Shown: piece by piece, positions 15,394 to 24,300 of the stretch
Numbering within the stretch: the first letter of the stretch is position 1
How the letters are laid out: each line of letters opens with the position of its first letter
DNA from: a virus
Direction: 5' to 3' (one strand)
IMG/VR virus record: IMGVR_UViG_3300021368_000996
Location: 1-33,969 of that record
DNA length: 33,969 nucleotides
Notes under the pieces: generated by a model
Databases searched by the model: none
Seen by the model: only the letters and a program-made list of their open reading frames with translations
What the model was told of the DNA's origin: nothing
Translations under genes and position numbers: made by a program

Positions 15394-15996
15394 ATGATTG
15401 TTACCATGGAACAAGCATTCACCGAAAAAATCCTTTACGAAACACGAACTAAATTGCCTGATCCTATGATCGCAATGATGGTGCAACAAGTTAAAGAACT
15501 GACTTATAACACAGCAGAGACTGGATCTGAAAAAGAAGGGAATCCAGATTTAGATTTAGTTCGTAGATCTAATGTTGCTTGGATTAATTGGGATGAATGG
15601 ATTCCTGGAATTATTCACAACATTATGACATCTGCTAATGAAGAATATTTTCATTATGATTTAACTCACTTTGATAGTAGAATACAATCTACCATCTATA
15701 ATGGTGAGGATGAGGACTTTTATACATGGCATACTGATGATGGTACATCAACGCTAAAACCAGAATATCCTGGTCAGGAGAGAAAACTATCATGTTCTCT
15801 TCTGTTAAGTGATGCTGACGAATATGAAGGTGGTGAGTTTCAAATTCACTATCATAGGAATTGTTTTATGTCCTTGAAACCAAAGAAAGGAACTGCTCTC
15901 GTATTTCCATCTTGGATTCCACATAGAGTTAGACCAGTAAAAAGCGGTCAACGTATTTCTTTGGTAGCATGGATGAAAGGTCCGATGTTTAAATAG
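15394..15996 (+). CDS. PKHD/P4H-type 2OG-Fe(II) oxygenase
   Basis: 200 residues (or 196 from ATG 15406). DEDFYTWHTDDGT (H113-T-D115), SCSLLLSDADEYEGGEFQIH, GTALVFPSWIPHRVRPV (H177) and GQRISLVAWMKGP (R187) give a complete, canonical PKHD-type hydroxylase layout, the PiuC-like group. Of the oxygenases in the window this has the clearest catalytic set. The substrate is unknown. It follows tRNA-Asn by 5 bases. Confidence 0.87.
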   Translation: MIVTMEQAFTEKILYETRTKLPDPMIAMMVQQVKELTYNTAETGSEKEGNPDLDLVRRSNVAWINWDEWIPGIIHNIMTSANEEYFHYDLTHFDSRIQSTIYNGEDEDFYTWHTDDGTSTLKPEYPGQERKLSCSLLLSDADEYEGGEFQIHYHRNCFMSLKPKKGTALVFPSWIPHRVRPVKSGQRISLVAWMKGPMFK

Positions 15997-16008
15997 TAAC
16001 GAACTACC

Positions 16009-16362
16009 ATGGAACATATGGGAATATACGACACAATTTATTCAACCTTTGATCTTGGACCAGGATTCTGGAATCGAGAGTTACGGACTAAAGATCTGGA
16101 AGGATATATGACGTATAATTGGATTGACCCTAAAGGTCAACTTTGGACAGTAGATCACACTGGAACATATGATTTTGAAGATAGCGGATGCTTCAAGGTT
16201 GTAAAGAACATAAATCATGGTAGAGTATCACCATACCCCCTTTCAAAACAAATAGAACTATATCCTGCACATTGGACTATACATTACGCTCCAACTCCCA
16301 GTGCTATGGTTACATTTGTGGAGGGACGTGTTGAAAACGTATTATTCGCTTCTGGTAATTAA
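16009..16362 (+). CDS. Conserved-looking hypothetical protein
   Basis: 117 residues (ATG 16018 is an alternative start). Aromatic-rich, mostly strands: GIYDTIYSTFDLGPGFWNRELRTKDLEGYM then IDPKGQLWTVDHTGTYDFED, ending in a further strand pair. The zinc-free, compact layout recalls uncharacterised small phage proteins; no function can be assigned. It overlaps the next gene as TAATG. Confidence 0.7.
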   Translation: MEHMGIYDTIYSTFDLGPGFWNRELRTKDLEGYMTYNWIDPKGQLWTVDHTGTYDFEDSGCFKVVKNINHGRVSPYPLSKQIELYPAHWTIHYAPTPSAMVTFVEGRVENVLFASGN

Positions 16363-17006
16363 TGGCATTCCTTGTACATCCTATTCCTCCAAATCCAGTA
16401 TTCGTAAAGAAAGAATATCTTTACGATCATGAAAAAGGTCATGGTGAATTGACACCAGGTATATGGATTTCTGTTAAAAGTGTTCAGACTAAAGCATTGT
16501 ATTTTGAGACACTTTTGACTGAATATGGTGCATTGTTTGATAAATTACCTTTAAGCGCATTTGTATGGAAAAAAGACTTCGATCCAGAAGATCAACTCCC
16601 TTTGGACGTACTTGAACTTTGGGACTCTTTCGACTATAATATCACTGTAGTTCGGAAACCTATTCTAGGACGTTGCGAGTTCTTTGGTAAGGACAAAAAA
16701 ATGCACGCAGGAGAATATGAATTTACAATTGACACTGCTCATCCAGATCAGTCTATTATTGACACTAATTTTTCTGAGTTGGACCCCGAACATAAATCGT
16801 TCAACATCATCGCCCTCGACAACGGGCAGTTCGCTGCTCAACCGAACAATCGAGTGATCTGGAGAGACAATTCACTAATCCCAGGAAAACTTAAACAACC
16901 CGATTTCAAAGTTTGCACACAAAACTATGCAGTTGAAACAGAACCAAAATGGTGGACAGTTGGACACACAGACGAGTGGCAGTACAAAACCGAAGATGGT
17001 GCCTGA
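16362..17006 (+). CDS. Hypothetical protein
   Basis: 214 residues, soluble, no signal or membrane segment. Pro-rich N terminus (PIPPNPVF), a helical middle part, then strands (YNITVVRKPILGRCEFFG, KMHAGEYEFTID) and a C-terminal part with NIIALDNGQFAAQPNNRVIW. No family is recognised. It starts at a TAATG overlap and is overlapped by 11 bases at its end, so it belongs to the 16009-18461 chain of coupled genes. Confidence 0.7.
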   Translation: MAFLVHPIPPNPVFVKKEYLYDHEKGHGELTPGIWISVKSVQTKALYFETLLTEYGALFDKLPLSAFVWKKDFDPEDQLPLDVLELWDSFDYNITVVRKPILGRCEFFGKDKKMHAGEYEFTIDTAHPDQSIIDTNFSELDPEHKSFNIIALDNGQFAAQPNNRVIWRDNSLIPGKLKQPDFKVCTQNYAVETEPKWWTVGHTDEWQYKTEDGA

Positions 17007-17226
17007 AGATGCCAAACTAATTGATGATGCTTTCTACGTTGTGGAAACACGATTTATGTGGAAAAGTATGCGTCAAGTTGATGGTGAATGGAAGGATTTC
17101 CTATTCGGTCTCACCGAAAAAGTTGTCACTGACATGTCTAGGTGGCATCTTAAATGTGAACAAGAAGGCACTCTAGAACAATATTCCCGAGTCGTCGGGT
17201 CCGCAATCGTTGGAGGAAAATTATGA
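16996..17226 (+). CDS. Small hypothetical protein
   Basis: 76 residues from ATG 16996; a longer in-frame start at 16927 would overlap the upstream gene by 80 bases and is unlikely. Basic/aromatic residues around FMWKSMRQVDGEWKDFLFG and a helix (TDMSRWHLKCEQEGTL). No family is recognised. Overlaps the following gene by 4 bases (ATGA). Confidence 0.6.
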   Translation: MVPEDAKLIDDAFYVVETRFMWKSMRQVDGEWKDFLFGLTEKVVTDMSRWHLKCEQEGTLEQYSRVVGSAIVGGKL

Positions 17227-17387
17227 CGAAAAAAACAATGACTATTGGTAGCGATACTTGGGAGTGGGAAGAAACTCCTGAAGCAAAAGCAGCAATCGCA
17301 AAGTTACATAAAAATGCAACTGAGCGTCTTCATGCTGACATTCGCAAACTTGAACTGAAAGCACCTGATTATGGAGTTGGAAAATGA
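17223..17387 (+). CDS. Very small hypothetical protein
   Basis: 54 residues. ATGA overlaps at both ends (upstream stop and downstream start), and GGAGG lies 7-11 bases before the ATG, which together support it despite the length. A strand (MTIGSDTWEWEET) and a charged helix (EAKAAIAKLHKNATERLHAD). No family is recognised. Confidence 0.65.
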   Translation: MTKKTMTIGSDTWEWEETPEAKAAIAKLHKNATERLHADIRKLELKAPDYGVGK

Positions 17388-17593
17388 AACCACCTACCCT
17401 TGAAGAATATCAAGCAGCAGGAGAAGAATTCTTTCCTAAGTATTTCTATGTTGCCAGAGAACTTGGTGAAGGTGCTAAGGCAGAAGAAATTCTGAAAGTG
17501 ATGGAATCTCTTGCTGGTGTTGCCATGAAAAAACGTTCTGAGGATAAGGTTGGTCCTTGGGGGTTTGTAAAGGACGATGATACAAGTAATTGA
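17384..17593 (+). CDS. Small hypothetical protein
   Basis: 69 residues, helical (LEEYQAAGEEFFPKYFYVAREL, GAKAEEILKVMESLAGVAMK), ending in an acidic DDD tail. No family is recognised. Coupled to the upstream gene by ATGA and overlapping the downstream oxygenase by 17 bases. Confidence 0.65.
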   Translation: MKPPTLEEYQAAGEEFFPKYFYVARELGEGAKAEEILKVMESLAGVAMKKRSEDKVGPWGFVKDDDTSN

Positions 17594-18110
17594 TGATTTC
17601 TTACCAGAAGAAGATTTTATGACCATCAGTCAATTCATGACTGGTTATAAAATCAACTGGTATTTTCAAAACTATGTTAATGATAAATGTGATGAGGAGT
17701 TTAATGATCCAAACACATTTCAATTTACACATGGCATTTACAATGTAAACAAAGGTCCAGTTAGTGAAACTTTCAACGCCATTGAAACATTATTCATGGA
17801 AAGGTTGAATGTTTGGATGTGGATTAGAATTAAAGCAAACCTTCTAACTAAATCGGAAAATTTAAGAGAGTTTGGTTATCATGTAGATTTTCCTAGACCT
17901 ATTAGCGATAACATGACTACCGCAATCTATTATCTAAACACTTGTAATGGTTATACATCTTTTATAGATGGAACAACTATTGAGACTATTGGTAATCGGA
18001 TGGTAATTTTTCCAACTAACACTAGACACACTGGTTCAACAACAACTAATAGTAAGCATAGAGTTGTAATTAACTTTAATTACTATCAAAATATGGAGAT
18101 TCAGAAATGA
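17577..18110 (+). CDS. 2OG-Fe(II) oxygenase
   Basis: 177 residues. It begins MIQVIDDFLPEEDF, the usual first strand and helix of phage and bacterial P4H-like proteins. EFGYHVDFPRP gives H102-V-D104, FPTNTRHTGS gives H151, and HRVVINFNYY gives R162. YYLNTCNGYTSFIDG between them is the family beta-turn region. The triad is complete, so activity is plausible; the target is unknown. It overlaps both neighbours. Confidence 0.82.
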   Translation: MIQVIDDFLPEEDFMTISQFMTGYKINWYFQNYVNDKCDEEFNDPNTFQFTHGIYNVNKGPVSETFNAIETLFMERLNVWMWIRIKANLLTKSENLREFGYHVDFPRPISDNMTTAIYYLNTCNGYTSFIDGTTIETIGNRMVIFPTNTRHTGSTTTNSKHRVVINFNYYQNMEIQK

Positions 18111-18364
18111 CAATCGAAGGACGCCCTGATATCAATGTCTCCGATGAGTATTGGCAAAAAGAGTATGAAGTCCAACGCAAAGATCGTATGCAAGATTGCA
18201 TCGATGATTACCTACAAGATAGGAAAGTCACGGCACGACAAGCGTATGAAGAGATTCTATCTTGCGTCGATGATGTAATCAACTACCATAAAAAAGAATA
18301 TGACAAAGCAGTCGCCCTCAAATCCCTCATGCTCGGACACCGAGATACCGTCACATTTGACTGA
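18107..18364 (+). CDS. Small hypothetical protein
   Basis: 85 residues, highly charged and predicted helical throughout (WQKEYEVQRKDRMQDCIDDY, TARQAYEEILSCVDDVINYH), possibly a coiled-coil dimer. No family is recognised. ATGA overlap with the oxygenase upstream; its last 65 bases overlap a small gene in another frame. Confidence 0.65.
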   Translation: MTIEGRPDINVSDEYWQKEYEVQRKDRMQDCIDDYLQDRKVTARQAYEEILSCVDDVINYHKKEYDKAVALKSLMLGHRDTVTFD

Positions 18365-18461
18365 AGAATGGGAATCTTATCTTGCTGTGTGTGAATCTCT
18401 TGAAGTAGAACCTAACGCACGTCGATTCCTCAGATACAATGAATTGTATCCGTATAAATAA
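18300..18461 (+). CDS. Very small hypothetical protein, last of the accessory block
   Basis: 53 residues, not long enough to be obvious. After a Ser/Pro-rich start, SHLTEEWESYLAVCESLEV and NARRFLRYNELYPYK look like a compact helical domain. It starts inside the 3' end of the preceding gene (65-base overlap); a later start is possible but no ATG is available in frame. Its TAA stop (18459-18461) overlaps the late promoter TATAAATA. Evidence is protein-like composition and filling of an otherwise empty gap. Confidence 0.5.
   Translation: MTKQSPSNPSCSDTEIPSHLTEEWESYLAVCESLEVEPNARRFLRYNELYPYK
18453..18460 (+). promoter_or_regulatory. T4-type late promoter (TATAAATA)
   Basis: An exact match to the T4 late consensus TATAAATA, 28 bases before the GTG start of the first fibre gene and overlapping the stop codon of the preceding small gene. 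It should be driven by the phage late sigma and clamp proteins. Confidence 0.75.
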
Positions 18462-18487
18462 ACTTGTAGCAAATCGTGTGATTATTC

Positions 18488-19837
18488 GTGGGAACTCGTA
18501 AAATTTCTCAGTTAGATACAATCGCAGATGCGAACTTGTCGGGAGAAGCAATTCTCCCCGTTGTCGTATCTGACCCGTTGATTCCTAACAGAAAGGCAAA
18601 AGTAAATCAACTCTTTAAGGGAGTTTCGCAGGGCACTAAAGCAGAGCCTGGATTATCTTTCGACTTGGATCGAAATACTGGATTGTATCAAAATGCATAC
18701 GATGAATTAGGTCTTGGTTTTGGTGTTGGTGGTCTTTATCTTACTAGAGCAGCAGTTGGTTCTAATTCAAAAATTACTATCACTGCCGTTGATTCAACAA
18801 CCCCCGAGAAAACTAATCTTCACCTGAGTGCTGCTGGAACAGGTACAGTTATTATTGACTCTACACTGGAAGTTGTAGATACCGAGTTTATCATTAAGGA
18901 CGCTGGTACTGGTCCTCAAGCAAGATTTTCTACGATTGATATTGGTTCTGGTTCTGCACAGAGGATCTTTAAGTTTCCTCCTATGAGTAGTGACACTACT
19001 ACTTTAATCGGTTCTGATACTACACAAACCCTCACGAATAAAACCATCCAGATTGATGATGATAATCTGATTCTTTATAAGGATGGTGCTAATGCTAGTT
19101 CTGATAGAGCAAGATTTGTACTAAACTACGATCCTAATCCTGGATCCCAAGGACAACAAAGAACATATAAGTTGCCTGATGCTGGTACTACAGTTGTTAC
19201 AGTAGAAGATCCAGCGGTACTTGATTCAACTATCGTTGATACTAAGGCAACACAAAAGATTCTTAATAAGACTCTCGTTCTTCCTAAGTTTGCTGCAAAT
19301 GATTCAACAGGCACTAATTTCTTCCAGTTCAACACTGACGCTCTAACAACTACAAGGGTCATTACAATTCCTGACCTTAGTCTTACTCTGGTTGGTAAAG
19401 ATACTACGCAGACATTAACTGCTAAGACTATTGTTGATTTGATTCTTGCAGATGATATTGACAATACAAAGAGACTGACGTTTGATTTATCTAACATCCA
19501 GACTCTAACAAATAACTCTATTGGTTATCCAAACACGGATACGCTAAATAATCCTGGTGCTACTAACATCACAGTTCTTGAGAAAGCAACTCAGGATCTG
19601 TCAAATAAAACTTTGATTCGTCCTCGAATTCGTGAGGCGGCATCAACTACTCGTTATGTAACCATTGACACCACTAACATCACTGCGGCAAGAACAATTA
19701 AGTTCCCAGATGCAGACGCTACATTACTTTCTACTGAAAACGTAACGGTCGATGATGTTAACTTTGGTGCAGGTATCGGTGCTGCTAATCTAACAGGTCG
19801 CACTAGACTTCAACAATTCTTTTACGCAGGATTCTAA
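18488..19837 (+). CDS. Tail-fibre-like structural protein with TQTLTNKT repeats
   Basis: 449 residues with a GTG start; no ATG fits and the N terminus GTRKISQLDTIADANLSGEA looks complete. Four copies of a T-Q-x-L-x-N/A-K-T-I/L motif (near 19020, 19250, 19405 and 19590) punctuate the middle, each followed by a short strand pair, as in trimeric phage fibres where the motif is a beta-strand cap between repeats. Strands dominate; there is no signal peptide. First gene of the late block after a consensus late promoter. Probably a fibre or baseplate-periphery protein; the exact place is unknown. Confidence 0.75.
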   Translation: MGTRKISQLDTIADANLSGEAILPVVVSDPLIPNRKAKVNQLFKGVSQGTKAEPGLSFDLDRNTGLYQNAYDELGLGFGVGGLYLTRAAVGSNSKITITAVDSTTPEKTNLHLSAAGTGTVIIDSTLEVVDTEFIIKDAGTGPQARFSTIDIGSGSAQRIFKFPPMSSDTTTLIGSDTTQTLTNKTIQIDDDNLILYKDGANASSDRARFVLNYDPNPGSQGQQRTYKLPDAGTTVVTVEDPAVLDSTIVDTKATQKILNKTLVLPKFAANDSTGTNFFQFNTDALTTTRVITIPDLSLTLVGKDTTQTLTAKTIVDLILADDIDNTKRLTFDLSNIQTLTNNSIGYPNTDTLNNPGATNITVLEKATQDLSNKTLIRPRIREAASTTRYVTIDTTNITAARTIKFPDADATLLSTENVTVDDVNFGAGIGAANLTGRTRLQQFFYAGF

Positions 19838-19846
19838 TTTATAACA

Positions 19847-21313
19847 ATGGCAAGATCAGGCATTTTAGGACAATCTAAACCCGCTGGTACTACAAATACA
19901 GTTTTGTATGCAGCACCAACAAATAAATCTGCTAGCGCAGTATTAACCATTGCAAACGATGGTACGGGAGCAGCATATGATGTTGCTCTGAAAGATTACG
20001 ACCAAAGTCTAACAATGGACGCTAGCACATATCTCTTCCACGAAGGTGATGTGATTACTAGTCAGAGATTCACTTTGAGTCCTAATATTACACCAGATGA
20101 AGCGATTACTCCTGGTGATCAACTTACTAGTGCTAGTGGTGAAAAGAAAGCAAAGTTCCATGCATTTTACATTCCAGCAACTACAACAATTCATGTAAGA
20201 AAAGTATCTCTTACTGCTATTACAGTTGAAAGTCCTAGTGGTGATTTTAATATTGGTGCAACTTTAACCAAAGGTACTGCACCTAACGCAACAACTGCAT
20301 TAATTTATGATGCATACAATGCAGGTTCCAATCTTATCATTCAAGTTGGACCTTCTACCGTCAATGGTAGTGGTAGTGCATTTGCTGCTGGTGACTCTGT
20401 TAGTGCAAGTTCTGGTGGTTCTGCAACTATTGCTACTGGTGGTATTGGTACTGCTGGAGATGAGTTTGTATTCTCTACAGATAACGAGACTACCTTTGGT
20501 TTCTATGCACAAACATCTGACTATGATCTGAATGTATTCACAGACAGAACTTACAGATTTGATGTTTCTGACTCTTCTATGAGTGGCAGATTGTTGAGAC
20601 TTTCTTCTACCATTAATGGTGAGTATGGTCCTGACAATGATTCTGCTACCACAGGAGATAATGGTACTGAATATACCGATGGTAAAACTACTAATGGCAC
20701 CGCTGGATCTAGTGGCGCATATGTTCAGTATGATTTTACTCAAGGTACACCTCCATCAGTTCTCTATTGGTATGATGGAAACACTGGATCTAACGCTGGT
20801 GCAGGATATGGTGGTTCTGAAAGATATCTTGGCACAACTACAGCATATGAATATAGTGAGATCTATGTTTATGATATTGAAAACACATGGTCCAACTCAA
20901 CTGATACATTTGCTGTAGGTAATAGTTCGTTTACAGTAACTGCTCAGACCGCTGGTAAGTGGGGTGTTGTCAGAGATTACACTAGCACCGCACTTAAGAT
21001 TATTAAAGGTCTTAACTCTGCTGATTTTGCAGGTTCTGAAGTCTTCTTAGATTCGCCTCTTAAAGCAGGTGCAACTAGAAGTTTTGCCACAGTTAGTTCT
21101 ATTGGCACTGCAACAACAGCACTTGAGGCACAGCATTACATTGTTAAAGATAAGACTAATGCTGCAAACAACATTGACAAAATTACGTCGATTGTTGTTG
21201 GTCCTGGACAACGTGTGATTGTAGAGAGTGCAACGCAAAATAACATCTTTTCCTTGGTTGGATTTGAAGACAACTCTACTGAACTTTCCGTAAGGAACTA
21301 TACCTCCTCCTAA
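19847..21313 (+). CDS. Virion structural protein (fibre/decoration-like)
   Basis: 488 residues, Ser/Thr/Gly/Asn-rich and strand-dominated, typical of secreted-looking phage fibre or adhesin proteins but with no signal peptide. MARSGILGQSKPAGTTNTVLYAAP recalls the N termini of cyanophage structural proteins. A segment near 195-230 is low complexity (Gly/Ser/Ala). No enzymatic motif. It follows the fibre gene by 9 bases, and its TAA stop is the first part of the next late promoter. Possibly made from the late promoter at 18453. Confidence 0.7.
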   Translation: MARSGILGQSKPAGTTNTVLYAAPTNKSASAVLTIANDGTGAAYDVALKDYDQSLTMDASTYLFHEGDVITSQRFTLSPNITPDEAITPGDQLTSASGEKKAKFHAFYIPATTTIHVRKVSLTAITVESPSGDFNIGATLTKGTAPNATTALIYDAYNAGSNLIIQVGPSTVNGSGSAFAAGDSVSASSGGSATIATGGIGTAGDEFVFSTDNETTFGFYAQTSDYDLNVFTDRTYRFDVSDSSMSGRLLRLSSTINGEYGPDNDSATTGDNGTEYTDGKTTNGTAGSSGAYVQYDFTQGTPPSVLYWYDGNTGSNAGAGYGGSERYLGTTTAYEYSEIYVYDIENTWSNSTDTFAVGNSSFTVTAQTAGKWGVVRDYTSTALKIIKGLNSADFAGSEVFLDSPLKAGATRSFATVSSIGTATTALEAQHYIVKDKTNAANNIDKITSIVVGPGQRVIVESATQNNIFSLVGFEDNSTELSVRNYTSS

Positions 21314-21319
21314 TAAATA
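21313..21319 (+). promoter_or_regulatory. T4-type late promoter (ATAAATA)
   Basis: ATAAATA overlapping the upstream TAA stop (21311-21313) and 23 bases before ATG 21343. AAAGGA at about 21331-21336 supplies the ribosome site. Confidence 0.65.
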
Positions 21320-21342
21320 CTATTATCACCAAAGGATAAGAA

Positions 21343-24300
21343 ATGGCTCTTACTAGACTTAAGAACATTATTACTTCCCGCACGGGAAGAATTATCTATG
21401 TGAATCCAGATGACTTTGATGCATCTGATTCAATTGATAACAGAGGTAACTCTGCATTGCGACCATTCAAAACTATTCAAAGAGCATTTCTTGAGGTAGC
21501 AAGATTCTCGTATCGAGTTGGTCTGAGTAATGACGAATTCGACGCATTCTCTATCATGCTGTATCCAGCAGAGTATGTTGTTGATAACAGACCTGGCGAG
21601 GTTCTCTACACAAACGTTGCTCCCATTGATGCTAACTCAAACTTAGATATTACATCACCTAACAATGTATTGTATAAGTACAATTCTGTAGAAGGTGGTC
21701 TCATTGTTCCTAGAGGTTGTTCTCTTGTAGGTACTGATCTTCGTCGTACAAAAATTATTCCTAAGTACATTCCTTATCCTACAACTTATGCCGCGAAAGG
21801 CATTAATGAGGGTCAGGAACCTCCTAGAACTTCTATTTTCAGAGTAACTGGTGGTACATACTTCTGGCAATTCTCTTTCTTCGATGGTAGTGAAGAAGGT
21901 GTATATTTCAAACCAGACTCTACAGAAACAATTCCTCCAAAGTTCTCTCACCATAGACTTACCTGCTTTGAATTTGCAGATAATGTCAATACTTTAGCAG
22001 ATTTTATTGCTGCTGGAAGAGTTCCATCTGCTGACTATTCCGCAGTTCCAAATATTCTTGAGAGAACAGACTTAGAGATTTACTATCAAAAGATCTCTAA
22101 AGCATTCTCTTCAATTCCTGATACATCTGGTGATCCTACTACTGACCAAATTCAGGCAAGGGTTGAAGAAAACAGAATTGTTGGTCCTATCTCTGACGAA
22201 TATCGTGTTTCTCAGATTACAAGTAATGGTGCAACTGCAACTGCTGTAACTGTTGACGAATTCGATCAACCTAGAAATCATGGATTCTCTGTTGGTGTTA
22301 ATATTAACATTGATGGTGTTACTGGATCTTTAGGACCTAATAGTGCAGCAGATATTGCATTGTATGAAGGTTCGTTCACTGTAACATCTGCTAGGGATAA
22401 TATCTTTACCTATCAGATGTCGGGTGAACCGAGTGGAAATGCTGTAGGTACTGCTATCACAGTTAAAACTGAGATTGATACAGTTGACTCTGCATCACCA
22501 TATGCGTTTAACCTATCACTGAGATCGGTGTGGGGTATGAATGGTATGCACGCTGATGGTAGTAAATCTACTGGTTTCAAATCAATGGTTGTGGCGCAGT
22601 TTACTGGTCTGTCACTACAAAAAGATGATAGGGCATTTGTTTTATACGATCAATCAACTGGAACTTATACACCACAGGCAGCAGGTTCAGGTGCTCACTT
22701 GAATGGTTTTGCAGAATATAGAAAGGGATGGGCACACGAACATATTAAATGTAGTAATGACTCATTCATTCAGGCAGTTTCGGTGTTCGCTGTTGGATAT
22801 GGCACACACTTTACCGCACTGAGTGGCGGTGACATGTCAATTACGAACTCTAACTCTAACTTTGGTAACACTGCTTTAAGATCTGCTGGTTTTAAGGCAA
22901 AAGCATTCTCTAAGGACAAATCTGGATTCGTTTCACATATCATTCCACCCAAAACATTGCCTGTTGTAACAGCAGTATGTACTGGTACTAGTGGTGCTAC
23001 AACTGTTACTTTACCGAATGATGGTTCGGTGTATGGTGTATTGGCAGGTATGAATGTAACTGGCAATGGTATCGGAACTGGTGCTACTGTATTAAGTACA
23101 TCTGGTAATGACGTTCCATTATCTGTTGCCAATAGTGCAACCGTCAATAATCAAGTTATTTTTGGTGATGAAACTGCGGTAAACTGGGTCAACATTGACA
23201 TCAACAGAACAAAAGTAATTAACGCAGGATTAAGTGGACAAGGCGAACTCGCAGGAACAAGATTATACTTATTTGGATACACGAACGAAAATTCGCCTCC
23301 TACAAATAAAGTCCAAGGTTTCACCGTTGGAGCACGTCTTGATGGCACGGGCGCAAGTGCTGTACCCGACAAATTATTCTGCCAGTTAGCAGCAACTGCT
23401 GGTGCTGATCCTACACCATTATCTGCAAGAATTGCTGGTGCTGGTCCTAGTGTTTCAAGTGTTGCTCCTGGTGCTGCTGGATCACCATTGCAATTTGACT
23501 CTAATTCCTATAACTTAGACGCTAATACTGGAACTGGTACTCAACCTGGTGGTTTAGATGCAGTTGGTGGTTGGTATCTAACTGTAGAAAATAACAATGC
23601 TAGTAATGAAATTTATCAAGCACTGAATACTAATGCTGATTTCAATAACGTAAGTTTCACACCTACTACGTTCATTAAGAGAATCTCTGACCCTAGAGAC
23701 TTGCAGGATAGAACGTATCGTATCCGTTATGAAACTGACAAAGATAAGTTAAGTCCTACACCTAGAGATCCTATCAGCGGTTATGTTTTACAACCTCTGA
23801 ATAGTGATGCGGGTGGTGTAAATCTTCAAGGTGCTTTCTACATCTACGATATTGAAAAAGTACAACCTTTGATTAGTGGAGTACAAAATGGAGTCTATTA
23901 TATTACCCTCCTTTATGCATCTGTTACACCTAACGTTGCTAATTTCGACGACAGGAAGTTCTCTCAAAACGTCAACGAAGTCTATCCTACGTTTGACAGA
24001 GACAACCCTCTTGCTGACCCTCTGCGTGCTTATTCCAAAGCTGACACTCAAATTATCGGGTCGGTAAGTGCAACAAATAACCTACTATCTGATGGTGAAT
24101 TTGTTAAAGATCCTAAGCGATCTATTACTAAGGAAGCAATCGTTAAACTCCTCAAAGATAGTGGTTGGCCAGCAGCAAACGCTCCCGCATATACTGGTGG
24201 TCAGGAAGATTCTGAAGGAGAAAATGATGGTAGTGGTAGTCTTTCTACAATCATTCTTACTGCTAGATCTGGTGATGAGGAAGCAAGAAAGATCAACATT

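Noticed and set aside
20300-20743. 147-residue - strand frame
   Set aside because: Opposite a Ser/Thr/Gly-rich structural gene; Cys/Ile/Ser-rich shadow with no ribosome site.
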